In this document: positions 17,190 to 25,590 of the stretch, one piece after another
Layout: every line of letters begins with the position of its first letter
How positions within the stretch are numbered: the stretch's first letter is position 1
NCBI RefSeq assembly: GCF_001723355.1
Contig: NZ_LPWE01000011.1
Span: forward strand, 508,968 to 572,967
Source: Methyloceanibacter stevinii
GTDB taxonomy: Bacteria > Pseudomonadota > Alphaproteobacteria > Rhizobiales > Methyloligellaceae
Direction: 5' to 3'
DNA: 64,000 nt
Made by a program: the position numbers and the translations under genes
The notes under the pieces: generated by a model
What the model was told of the DNA's origin: nothing
Database searches by the model: none
The model's input: only the letters and a program-made list of their open reading frames with translations

Positions 17190-18603
17190 GCCCCGGTCTC
17201 CGTTTTTATCTGCTCGTACATGTTGCGGAAGACGGCGCGGTCGTCGACCACGCGACGGGCCTTGAAGTCGGTGCGCGGCAGCGAGCCCTTTGGCACGATC
17301 TCAGCCTTGGCGCGCAACCCGAGTAGGGTCTGCATGCGGCGGCAGACATCGTTTCGGAACGGATCGGGCGCCGACTCCTCGTCGATCTCGACGCGCAGCA
17401 GAAGCTCGTCCATCGTGGATTCGCGCGTGATGACGATCTGATGCTCGCCGCCGTAGCCGGGCGTGGCATTGAGGGCGGCGTCGATCTCGCTCGGATAGAC
17501 GTTCTCACCACGAATGGTGAACATGTCGTCGATGCGCCCGAAGATGCCGTGCGGCAGCCGCGGGTAGGTGCGCCCGCACGGGTTCGGACCGTCGACCCAT
17601 TGCGTCAGGTCGCCTGACGCGAGCCGTATCATCGGCTGGGACGTGCGTTCCAAATGCGTGTAGACCGGCGTGCCACGCTGACCGTAGGGCACGCGCTGCA
17701 TGGTCTTGGGATCGCACACCTCGGTGTAGACGACATCCTGCCAGCACAGCATGCCTTCCGTCTCGGCGCTGCCGGCGACATTCATCCAGGGCGACATTTC
17801 CGCCATGGAGCCACTGTCGAAAACCTTCGCACCGAAATACTCCTCGATGCGGCCCCGCACGCCGGGAATGGAGGCGCCGGGCTCGCCGGAGAAGAACATG
17901 AACTTGAGCCCGAACTCGCGAGGATTCAGCCCGCTGTCGATGGCCTCCTGTGCCAGATGCAAGGCATAGGTCGGCGTGCCATAGAAGCCGGCGGGCTTCA
18001 TGGCATCGAGCCACTGGGCACACCGCCGTGTCATGCCGGACGCGCCCGCTCCAAATGGGAACGCCTTGGCGCCGAGCCGCTCGCGCCGGCCAGCGCCCCC
18101 CCAGCTTCCCATATATAGAGAGAGAATGGCGGCGATACAGATCATGTCGCCTGGGCGCATACCCATAGCCACATGATACGGGCGTGCGCGTTGGCGATCG
18201 CGGTCCAGTCGTTGCGGCCGATGGCGAATGCCGTCGGGCGCCCCGTCGTGCCGCTCGTGCCGTGGATGTGAAACACCTCGCTGTCCGGAATGCATAGATA
18301 GTCGCCGAATGGAGGCGCTTCCGCTTGCGACTGGCGCAGCTCCTGCTTGGTGATCACCGGGACTTTCGATTCGAAATCCTCGAGCGACTTGAGATGATCC
18401 GGGTGGAAGCCGGCCTCGTCCCAACGGCGCCGATAGAACGGTGCGTTGTCGTAGGCGTAGCGGCAGACGACCTTGAGACGCTCAAGAATGGCTGCCTCGC
18501 GCTCGCTCGGCGGCATCGTCTCGCGCTTCTTGAACCAATAGCGCGAGGAGGCTTCCGGAAAATAGTCGTCGGGATAGGACGGCGGAAAAGACCAATATTC
18601 CAT
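17186..18603 (-). CDS. hcl: 2-hydroxyisobutyrate-CoA ligase-like (phenylacetate-CoA ligase family), frame broken once
   Basis: AMP-forming acyl-CoA ligase, about 472 residues after repair. The N-terminal part (18603-18170) has PFYRRRWDEAGF and the nucleotide loop HGTSGTTGRPTAF; the rest continues in another frame with MGMRPGDMICIAA, GSMAEMSPWMN, YTEVCDP, RIDDMFTIRGENVYPSEID and a C-terminal lysine in DFKARRV. One G is missing in TGGCT (18169-18170 on the plus strand); adding it joins the halves as HARIMWAMGMRPGD. Placement inside the hcm operon matches the 2-hydroxyisobutyryl-CoA synthetase of Aquincola. As read, two truncated polypeptides would result. Confidence 0.85.
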
Positions 18604-18617
18604 GTCGATTGCTCCGA

Positions 18618-19025
18618 TCAGCGCGCGCCGCGCTCTGCAACGAGGCGCGTGAGCGTGTCGACGATGGCCTGGGGCGGCGTATCCTGGAGGAGCACCTCCT
18701 CGACGCCGATCTTCTTGAGCTCGACAACGTCCTCGTCGGGCATGACGCCTCCGGCGACGACGATCAGATCGTCGACGCCCTTGTCGCCGAGGAGCTTGAA
18801 GATCTTCGGAAAAACGGTCATCTGGACGCCCGAAAGCAGGCTGACGCCGAGGACGTCCACGTCCTCTTGGATGGCGGCGTCGACAACTTCCTCGGGCGTA
18901 CGATGCAACCCAGAATAAATGACGTCCATGCCAGCATCGCGAAGGGTGCGTGCAACAACGCGCACACCGCGATCATGGCCGTCGAGCCCCACTTTAGCGA
19001 GGAGCACACGGATAGGCCGATCCAA
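18618..19025 (-). CDS. hcmB: 2-hydroxyisobutyryl-CoA mutase, cobalamin-binding subunit
   Basis: Rossmann-type B12 domain of 135 residues. D15-G-H17-D-R-G20 supplies the lower-axial histidine to cobalt, with SLLSGVQM and VVAGGVMPD as the other cobalamin-cradling loops. Start: TTG 19025 lies 6 nt after GGGAGGAA; the upstream TTG at 19040 overlaps that ribosome site and is unlikely. Length agrees with known HcmB (about 136). It is the first gene of the operon, 14 bp before the ligase. Confidence 0.92.
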   Translation of the reverse strand: MDRPIRVLLAKVGLDGHDRGVRVVARTLRDAGMDVIYSGLHRTPEEVVDAAIQEDVDVLGVSLLSGVQMTVFPKIFKLLGDKGVDDLIVVAGGVMPDEDVVELKKIGVEEVLLQDTPPQAIVDTLTRLVAERGAR

Positions 19026-19100
19026 CTCAATTCCTCCCAAGCCGATTTAGTTCTGTTTATTGAATTCAGAATTTGGAATACAGAGTGGCATGACTTGCGC

Positions 19101-19118
19101 GGTTGTCAAGAGGCAACC
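19101..19118. promoter_or_regulatory. Candidate GntR operator overlapping the hcm -35 element
   Basis: GGTTGTC-AAGA-GGCAACC is a 6-of-7 dyad in the 148-bp gap between hcmB and the divergent GntR gene. On the minus strand it contains a perfect TTGACA (19109-19104) facing hcmB; the -10 is not clear. A second dyad, AATTC-A-GAATT, lies at 19063-19073. Either could be the regulator's site. Confidence 0.45.
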
Positions 19119-19173
19119 ATACTCGGGGCCTTCTCCCCCCATCGAATCGTCGGAATCAGAAGGAGTACGCGCA

Positions 19174-19833
19174 TTGCAGGGCCTTGAACCCGCAAAAACC
19201 CTCGTGGATCAGGCCTACGAGGTCATCCTCAATGCCCTGTGCGATGGGACCTTCCAGCCCGGCGAGCGACTGACGCAGGAGGAGATCGCCTCCCGCCTCA
19301 ACGTGTCGCGCCAGCCGGTGACGCATGCGCTTAACGTCTTGAAGTCACAAGGTTTTCTTGTGCAGGCCGGCCGGCGCGGGCTGAAGGTCACCTCGGTCGA
19401 TCTCGACTTTCTGGAGGCGATCTACCAGTTGCGCTCGGTGGTGGAGCCGCTGGCGGTCAAGCTGGCAACGCCAAAGATGACAGAGAAAGACATCCAGGAG
19501 GGGCAAGCGCTGGTGGAACGCGGTCGCGCGGTCGCAAAGTCCGGCGACAGCAAGGCCGTGCAGCAGGCCGACATGGATTTTCACTCTTTTATCTACCGGC
19601 TGTCGGGCAACCCGCTGATCGCGGATACCATGAAGTTGCATTGGAATCATCTGCGCCGCGGGATGGGACGGGTGCTGAACTCGGGGCCGGCGACCGGAAT
19701 CTGGAACGAACACGGACGTGTTCTCGACGCCATGAGCCGCGGTGAGGCCGATGAGGCGGCCGAGTTGATGCGTAAACACCTGGTCGACGCTTACGAGCGG
19801 GTGTGCAGATCTGGCGCCCCGGAGCCAGCATGA
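19174..19833 (+). CDS. GntR-family (FadR/FCD subfamily) regulator
   Basis: Protein of 219 residues: winged helix (about 10-75, GERLTQEEIASRLNVSRQPVTHAL) and an all-helical FCD ligand domain with metal-site residues in DFHSFIYRLSGNP and WNEHGRVLDA. TTG 19174 is preferred because AGAAGGAG lies 8 nt upstream; the frame is open to ATG 19060, but that start has no ribosome site and would extend into the divergent promoter. Its divergent position from hcmB makes it the likely regulator of the 2-hydroxyisobutyrate operon, with an organic acid or CoA ester as effector. Confidence 0.88.
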   Translation: MQGLEPAKTLVDQAYEVILNALCDGTFQPGERLTQEEIASRLNVSRQPVTHALNVLKSQGFLVQAGRRGLKVTSVDLDFLEAIYQLRSVVEPLAVKLATPKMTEKDIQEGQALVERGRAVAKSGDSKAVQQADMDFHSFIYRLSGNPLIADTMKLHWNHLRRGMGRVLNSGPATGIWNEHGRVLDAMSRGEADEAAELMRKHLVDAYERVCRSGAPEPA

Positions 19834-20086
19834 TCGAGTCAGCCTTTATGCGCTGGTAGCCGCACAGGCTCGGCTATTTCCAGTCCGGGCCATTTCTTCA
19901 ATCTTCTTCCCGCCCATGCGATGCCTGTCCTTAGAGAGGCCCAGTTGCGCCACGCCGCGGCGCTGCAAGATGGGATAGAGATCTCTACGACCTCGCAGCG
20001 GGGCCAGGTCGCGTCAGCGGTCATGATGGCGAGTCTGATCGCCGGGCGGATGGGCTTGTGCCCCCGCCTGCGGCCGATCTGCCTGT

Positions 20087-20980
20087 TCAGTCCCGGTGGC
20101 GCAGCGCATCGACCAGCAAGACAAAGGCTGAGGTCGGTTGCCTGCGGTTTGGGAAATATATCCGGTATCCGGGCCAAGGCGGGCACCAATCCTCAAGCAC
20201 CCGGCTTAGTCGTCCGTCGGCGAGATGGGGCCGAGCCATATCCTCCGGCACATAGGCGAGACCGAAACCCGCCAGGGCGGCATCGAGGGCGGGGAGGATG
20301 CTGTCGAAGACGAGTTGCCCCTCCACGCGCACGTTCATCTCGTGGCCATCCTTCTCGAACTCCCAGGCATAGAGACCGCCCTGAGCGAGGAGGCGCAGAT
20401 TGATGCACTTATGGTCGACCAGATCATGCGGCCTCATTGGCCGTTGGCGCCGTGCTAAATAAGATGGCGCGCCGACCACGGCGGATCGGAGGTCTGGGCC
20501 GATGCGCACGGCGACCATGTCCTTTTCCACCTGCTCGCCAAAGCGAACGCCCGCGTCAAACCGATGGGCGACGATGTCGGTCAGGGCGTTTTCGACGGCG
20601 ATCTCGACCCGGATATCGGGATAGCTTGGCAAAAAAGCCGAAAGCTTGGGCCAAAGTAGATAGCGGACGGCGTGGTCGCTCGCAGTGATGCGAATAGTCC
20701 CGGCGGGCTTCTCACGAAGCTCCCTCAGAGCTTCCAGTTCGGCCTCGATCTCATCAAACCGCGGTCCGGCGGAGCGCAACAGGCGTTCTCCTGCTTCCGT
20801 CGGCGCGACACTTCTTGTCGTCCGGGTCAGCAGCCGCACCCCGAGCCGTTCCTCGAATTCGCGAATCGTGTGGCTCAATGCCGATTGTGAGATTCCCAGC
20901 TTCGCCGCTGCCTTGGTGAAACTGCGCTCTCTTGCGACGGCGAGGAAGGCGGGGAGGTCGGTAACGTTCTGGCGGCTCAT
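20087..20980 (-). CDS. LysR-family transcriptional regulator
   Basis: Typical 297-residue LysR protein: N-terminal helix-turn-helix FLAVARERSFTKAAAKLGISQSALSHTIREFEERLG and an effector domain (GTIRITASDHAVRYLLWPKL...). The subgroup resembles the many YafC/DmlR-like regulators. It is divergent, 134 bp apart, from the periplasmic beta-propeller gene at 21115 and so is its likely regulator. The 250 bp downstream (19834-20086) hold no gene I can support. Confidence 0.9.
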   Translation of the reverse strand: MSRQNVTDLPAFLAVARERSFTKAAAKLGISQSALSHTIREFEERLGVRLLTRTTRSVAPTEAGERLLRSAGPRFDEIEAELEALRELREKPAGTIRITASDHAVRYLLWPKLSAFLPSYPDIRVEIAVENALTDIVAHRFDAGVRFGEQVEKDMVAVRIGPDLRSAVVGAPSYLARRQRPMRPHDLVDHKCINLRLLAQGGLYAWEFEKDGHEMNVRVEGQLVFDSILPALDAALAGFGLAYVPEDMARPHLADGRLSRVLEDWCPPWPGYRIYFPNRRQPTSAFVLLVDALRHRD

Positions 20981-21114
20981 TCATGAATCCAGCTCATAGG
21001 ACTATGCAAATTATACGACCTAATGTGCGCTTGGTGCAGCGCTTATTTAGAATCAAGACACCGTGCGGCACCTCGTGCCGCTCCTCGCCAAAATCACCAA
21101 TCATGGAGCACTGA

Positions 21115-21990
21115 ATGTCGAGAATCAGGACCCTTCTGCTCGCGACCACATTGATGGCCGTGGTGAGCGTTCCCAGCCTTTGCCTGGCCGACGAATTCAA
21201 AGAAGTTTGGCGCGCGGAAGGATTGCAGCAGCCTGAATCCGTCCTGTTCGACACCGAGGGAAAGGTGCTCTACGTATCCAATATTAATGGCGCTCCCACG
21301 GACAAGGACGGCAAGGGCTTCATCACAAAAGTCTCGCCCGAAGGTGAAATCATTGAGGCGGAATGGGCAAAGGGGCTGAATGCCCCGAAGGGCATGGGGA
21401 TTGACGGAGATCGGCTCTATGTCGCGGATATCGACCGGCTTGTCGTCATTGACACCGGAACTGGAGAGATCTCGAAGGTCTACGAGGCTCCGGACGCCAA
21501 GTTCCTGAACGACGTCACGGTGGCCAAGGACGGACGCATATTCGTCTCGGACACGCTCACCAACACGATCTACGCGCTCGACGGCGACACATTCGGAGCG
21601 TGGCTGAGCAGTGAGGACCTCGCGGGGCCGAACGGGCTCTACGCCGACGGCGACAAGTTGATCGTGTCCTCCTGGGGCAGCGGCGAAATGATGTCAGCAA
21701 AACCCGACCATCTCAGGACCATCGACCTCAAGAGCAAAGAGGTCGCAGATATCGGCGATGGCACGCCGGTCGGCAATCTCGATGGCCTGGCCTTGGGCGA
21801 CAATGGTAGTTTTCTCGTTACGGACTGGGTGGCCGGCGCGCTCTTCCGGGTCGAGCCTTCCGGAAAGGTCGAGAAACTGCTCGATCTCAACCAGGGAACC
21901 GCAGATTTCCTCTACCAAAGCGACGACAAGCTTCTGCTGATCCCGCTCATGCAAGATGGCGCTCTGGCCGCCTTTCACTGGGAACAGTGA
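21115..21990 (+). CDS. Exported SMP-30/NHL-type beta-propeller protein
   Basis: Protein of 291 residues with a Sec signal ending LCLADEF. Repeats of the form GKVLYVSNING, GDRLYVADIDRLVVID, GRIFVSDTLTNTIYALD and DNGSFLVTDWVAGALF are propeller blades of the SMP-30/gluconolactonase/NHL type. Family members hydrolyse lactones or bind ligands; the metal ligands of gluconolactonase cannot be assigned with confidence. Its stop overlaps the GTG start of the next gene (GTGA), so the two are co-translated. It could hydrolyse a lactone made by the downstream quinoprotein. Confidence 0.75.
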   Translation: MSRIRTLLLATTLMAVVSVPSLCLADEFKEVWRAEGLQQPESVLFDTEGKVLYVSNINGAPTDKDGKGFITKVSPEGEIIEAEWAKGLNAPKGMGIDGDRLYVADIDRLVVIDTGTGEISKVYEAPDAKFLNDVTVAKDGRIFVSDTLTNTIYALDGDTFGAWLSSEDLAGPNGLYADGDKLIVSSWGSGEMMSAKPDHLRTIDLKSKEVADIGDGTPVGNLDGLALGDNGSFLVTDWVAGALFRVEPSGKVEKLLDLNQGTADFLYQSDDKLLLIPLMQDGALAAFHWEQ

Positions 21991-23759
21991 GGGTGGTAGT
22001 GAAATCTGGACGACTCCACGGGACCTTGGGCCGCGCGGCGCTGGTTCTCGCACTCCTCGTGGCGGCATCGTCCTTGGTTCTTGCAGAGGACTTGGCTCGT
22101 GCCGAGGATCGGCGTTGTCCTGAGTCCTCGGACATTAGCTTGCCCGACGGATTTTGCGCGACGATCTTCGCGGACAAGCTCGGTCATGTCCGTCAGCTTG
22201 CCGTAACGCCGGACGGCGTCGTTTACGCGAATACCTGGAGCGGTGCCTATTACCCGGACGCCCCCCGTCCAAAGGGTGGATTTCTCGTTGCGCTGAAGGA
22301 TACGAAGGGCACGGGCAAGGCCGACGTGATTGAGCGGTTCGGCCCATCGTCTACGGCCGGGGTCAAGGGTGGCACCGGCATCTGGCTCCACAAGAATTGG
22401 CTCTATGCGGAGAGCGACGACCGCATCGTCCGCTTCGAACTGAAGGGTGACAACGTCAGGCCCTCGAGTAAACTAGAGACGATCGTGAGCGGTATGCCTC
22501 TGACCGGCGACCACCCGATGCATCCCTTCGCCATTGACGATGAGGGCAATCTGTTTCTCTCAAGCGCCTCGGCAACCAACACTTGCGAAGTGAAGAACCG
22601 CATGCCGCATTCGCCAGGTCAGGAGCCCTGTACGGAACTCGATACGCGCGGTGGGGTCTGGCGCTACGACGCCAACAAGACGGGACAGGTTTTCTCGTCC
22701 AAGGAGCGCTACGCTACCGGTATTCGCAATGCCGAGGGCTACGATTTCGATACGGCCGGCCGCCTCTACGCGACCCAACACGGCCGGGATCAACTCCACG
22801 AGAATTGGCCTGAGCTTTACTCGCAGCAACAAGGCTTCGAGCTTCCAGCTGAGCAGGTCATGATCCTAAAGATCGGGGCCAATTACGGCTGGCCCTTCTG
22901 CTACTACGATCCGGAGCAGAAGAAGCTTGTGCTTGCGCCCGAATATGGCGGCGATGGCGGTAAGAAAGTCGGCCAGTGCAGCGAGTACGAACTACCCGTC
23001 GCGGTTTTTCCCGCGCATTGGGCACCCAACGACCTCAAAATCTACAAAGGCTCGCAATTCCCGAAGGCATACCGCGGCGGTGCCTTCATTGCGTTCCACG
23101 GCTCGTGGAACCGGGCCCCTGGCCCGCAAGCCGGATACAACGTCGTGTTCCAGCCGCTTGCCGACGGGAAGCCTTCCGGCGACTACGTCGTGTTCGCGGA
23201 TGGATTTGCCGGCCCGAACAAGGAGCCGGGCGGAGCTGCGCGTCGGCCATCGGGGCTTGCGATCGGTCCGGATGGCGCTCTCTACATCGGCGATGACAAG
23301 AGTGGCCGTATTTGGCGCGTGACCTACACTGGCGACCCCAATGCAGTAATTCAGGCGGCGCCTGAGCCAATGGTCGAGGCGGCTGCCTCGTCCGGCGGAA
23401 CGGTTCCGCCGGAGGGAGCACAAGGCGCGGTTGCCGATCTTCCGGTGCCGCCTGGAGCGACGCGCGAGGAAGTCGCGCTTGGCATGAGGATTTTTCACGG
23501 AAAGGACGTGGCCGCGACGTGCGCGGGATGCCACGGGGCCAATGGCATTGGGACACCGGTTGGACCGGATCTGACGAACGGGACGTGGCTTTGGGGCGAC
23601 GGCAGCATTCAGGCCATCACCAAGGCCATCAGGCACGGCGTGCCGCAGCCGAACCAGCATCCCGGCGCAATGCCTCCTTATGGCGGCGTTCCTTTGCCGG
23701 ATGACAAACTCGCCGCGGTTGCCACCTATGTCTGGGCGATCGGGCACGCCAAGCAATAG
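21987..23759 (+). CDS. Soluble aldose/sorbosone dehydrogenase-like quinoprotein fused to cytochrome c
   Basis: Periplasmic protein of 590 residues. A signal peptide is followed by a six-blade glucose/sorbosone dehydrogenase-type propeller (about 45-450; GIRNAEGYDFD, YATQHGRDQLHENWPE, NYGWPFCYYD, AFHGSWNRAPGPQAGY, RRPSGLAIGPDGALYIGDD), an Ala/Pro linker and a class I cytochrome c domain with C512-AGC515-H516 and a distal Met probably in AMPPYGG. The H...GRD and GSWNR motifs fit PQQ-dependent sugar dehydrogenases. Electrons would pass from quinone to the attached heme. Substrate unknown. Confidence 0.85.
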   Translation: MRVVVKSGRLHGTLGRAALVLALLVAASSLVLAEDLARAEDRRCPESSDISLPDGFCATIFADKLGHVRQLAVTPDGVVYANTWSGAYYPDAPRPKGGFLVALKDTKGTGKADVIERFGPSSTAGVKGGTGIWLHKNWLYAESDDRIVRFELKGDNVRPSSKLETIVSGMPLTGDHPMHPFAIDDEGNLFLSSASATNTCEVKNRMPHSPGQEPCTELDTRGGVWRYDANKTGQVFSSKERYATGIRNAEGYDFDTAGRLYATQHGRDQLHENWPELYSQQQGFELPAEQVMILKIGANYGWPFCYYDPEQKKLVLAPEYGGDGGKKVGQCSEYELPVAVFPAHWAPNDLKIYKGSQFPKAYRGGAFIAFHGSWNRAPGPQAGYNVVFQPLADGKPSGDYVVFADGFAGPNKEPGGAARRPSGLAIGPDGALYIGDDKSGRIWRVTYTGDPNAVIQAAPEPMVEAAASSGGTVPPEGAQGAVADLPVPPGATREEVALGMRIFHGKDVAATCAGCHGANGIGTPVGPDLTNGTWLWGDGSIQAITKAIRHGVPQPNQHPGAMPPYGGVPLPDDKLAAVATYVWAIGHAKQ

Positions 23760-23974
23760 TAGCTAGGTTCGACGGTCTCGGCCGGACTTACGGGGGCGAG
23801 TTCGATACGGCCCGTGGCCGGATGCGTTCGGCGCGAAATGGCCCGTCGTCTGTGTCGCGTCGCCGTCTCGTTGCTACCGTCGGTGTGACAGGCACGTGGA
23901 CTGTCAATCCAGGCCAAGCCGTGGACCGCTACGATGACTCCTACCCGGCAATTGGGCTTCTCAATGCCGCAATA

Positions 23975-24331
23975 GTGGTAAAATATAGACGCTCGCGAGG
24001 TATCCAGATATCAGAAATTCGTGGTGTTGCAGCACGTTGTCTCGTAGCCGTCAGCCTGCTTTTCGCGTCCGCACCTGTGTCGGTCGGCGCTGCCGATCAA
24101 GAGAGCGAAGCCGAGGCGGTAAGGGTCGAGGTGGCCAAGGTCGTCGCCGGGCCGCTCAACGAACAAGTCACGGCCGTTGGCACGCTCCCGTCGGACGAAG
24201 CAGTTACGATCAGTTCGGAGATCCCAAGGCGACTCGAGGCTATCCATTTCGAGGAGGGGCAACCGAAGGCGGGAACAAAGACAAGCGACGGTGAATTGCA
24301 CCCCCGAAGACTGGCCGTGATGCGAGGCTGA
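23975..24331 (+). pseudogene. Truncated RND efflux adaptor (HlyD/AcrA family)
   Basis: A signal-like stretch (CLVAVSLLFASAPVSVGAA) leads into AVRVEVAKVVAGPLNEQVTAVGTL and IHFEEGQ, the start of a periplasmic membrane-fusion protein. Homology stops near 24270 after about 60 mature residues; the remaining 20 codons are unrelated. Full adaptors have about 350 residues and no RND pump gene follows. The break is 210 bp from the tRNA-fMet fragment, so it probably marks the end of an inserted segment. The start codon is uncertain. Confidence 0.65.
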
Positions 24332-24400
24332 AGCTTCCTGTGCGAAAAGTCGCTCAGCAGAATGGGTAATCGGTCGATATTCGATCTGCAGGCGACTCAG

Positions 24401-24422
24401 CTAGCACAAACTCTAGCACAAA
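24401..24422. repeat. Direct repeat CTAGCACAAA next to the tRNA fragment
   Basis: Copies at 24401-24410 and 24413-24422, spaced 12 bp start to start. A perfect DnaA-box sequence TTATCCACA follows (24426-24434), then an A+T-rich stretch (24438-24466) unlike its surroundings. Short direct repeats beside an att site can be integrase arm sites; that is inference. Confidence 0.6.
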
Positions 24423-24481
24423 GATTTATCCACAGCAGAATTAACTAATTAAATCAATATATTATGGCTCAGGTCATTCGC

Positions 24482-24526
24482 CTCATAACCTGAAGGTCGT
24501 AGGTTCAAATCCTACCCCCGCAACCA
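24482..24526 (+). other. 3' fragment of tRNA-fMet (candidate att site)
   Basis: 45 bases match the 3' part of alphaproteobacterial initiator tRNA: the CAT anticodon loop (CTCATAA), CCTGA anticodon-stem side, T-arm GTAGGTTCAAATCCTAC, and acceptor end CCCCGCA followed by ACCA. The 5' half (acceptor CGCGGGG strand and D-arm) is absent upstream, so this is not a functional tRNA. Integrative elements that enter tRNA 3' ends leave such a duplicate at their far end, so this is read as one boundary of the left-hand island. Confidence 0.8.
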
Positions 24527-24539
24527 ATCCAGCAATTTC

Positions 24540-25435
24540 CTAGTCCCGCAACAACAGCCCCGGAAAATGGGAGCTGCAGGACATGACGTGAGTGATGGCC
24601 TCCCGGTCGTACTCATCGCCCGAGCGATATGCGTCGAAGTAGTCGTTCAGCCGCCTCACGCGTTCGGGCATTGCAGCCACGGCCTGCAAGCCAACTGAGA
24701 CGCCGTAATTCGCAAAGGCGATGCGTACATGCGGTGCATAGGGTTCGCGGCAGAAATAGCCGTCCTCCATCCACATGCGGTCCAACATGGCCAGCGAACG
24801 GGTACGCTGGACCTGCGCCCATGGCTCATCCGGGAAGAACTGAGTCATCCACAGCATCATCCCAAGCCCGAGGTCTTGGCTGATGACGAGGCCGCCGGCC
24901 ACCGCGTCGATGAGTTCCTTCATCTCGGCGATTTCCGGCGCCAGTTCCACGTCGTCGAGAAGCCGGTAGGCCACATAGCCGTCGAAGGCATCGAGGGCGC
25001 CAAAGCCGAAACCGGGTTCGGGCCCGCTGAGGTCCTCTTTCATCTTCCAGAGGCACCGCGCTTCGGCACCACGAACGGCCCGTGGATCTCGCGCGCCAGC
25101 TTGATCCCCTCCGCCCGGTAGGCGGGATCGAAACGGCCCATCACGTGGAGCGCGTAAAGCCACATGGCGAGGTAGTGGAAATACTGGCCGTAGCGATCCG
25201 GTGCTTCGCCGATGCGAATGCCGCGATCGCGTCCGAGAACGCGCCTGACGTCTCCAACGACCTGAGCGGCCTCGTCGAGATATTTCTGCTGCTGTAACGC
25301 CTCGTACAGCGAGGCGAGAAGGACGACGCCGAAGGCATCCGTCCAAAGATAGCGCAGGCCGTTCGGCCAAATGCGCTCAGCCCGCATCCAGGCGAGCTTG
25401 TCCAGGACGTAGTCGATATCCTTGAGCCCCTGCAT
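24540..25435 (-). CDS. Conserved protein of unknown function, helical-toroid-like, frame broken once
   Basis: Repaired length 298 residues. The sequence is rich in Trp, Tyr and Leu helices (YLWTDAFGVVLLASLYEAL, YGQYFHYLAMWLYALHVMGRF, AFDGYVAYRLLDD, EPYAPHVRIAFANYGVSVGLQAV), a pattern seen in alpha/alpha-barrel glycosidase-like proteins, but I recognise no catalytic motif. The first 130 residues (from 25435) and the rest are in different frames; one G missing in CGCGGTGCC (plus-strand 25056-25057) explains this. It is the first gene on the chromosomal side of the tRNA fragment and is divergent from the LOG-family gene. Confidence 0.6.
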
Positions 25436-25590
25436 CGCACAACCTCGTCAGGGAGCGGATTGCCGCCAACGCACGCGCGTCGGCCGGGCAGCTTCTATGT
25501 GGCGCCAATCCCGTTTTGGCGCCTTGATTGGCGTCAAGCGGTCCTGCTGGCATAGGATGGCCTCTAGCCCATATCGCCTGGACGTCTCCC

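Noticed and set aside
19839-20189. Minus-strand frame of 116 codons overlapping the end of a LysR gene
   Set aside because: Another frame of the same stretch looks as plausible and neither has a start or family; may be a gene remnant but not supportable.
24460-24526. A complete tRNA gene
   Set aside because: Only the 3' half of tRNA-fMet is present; the bases upstream do not pair with the acceptor 3' strand and no D-arm is found.
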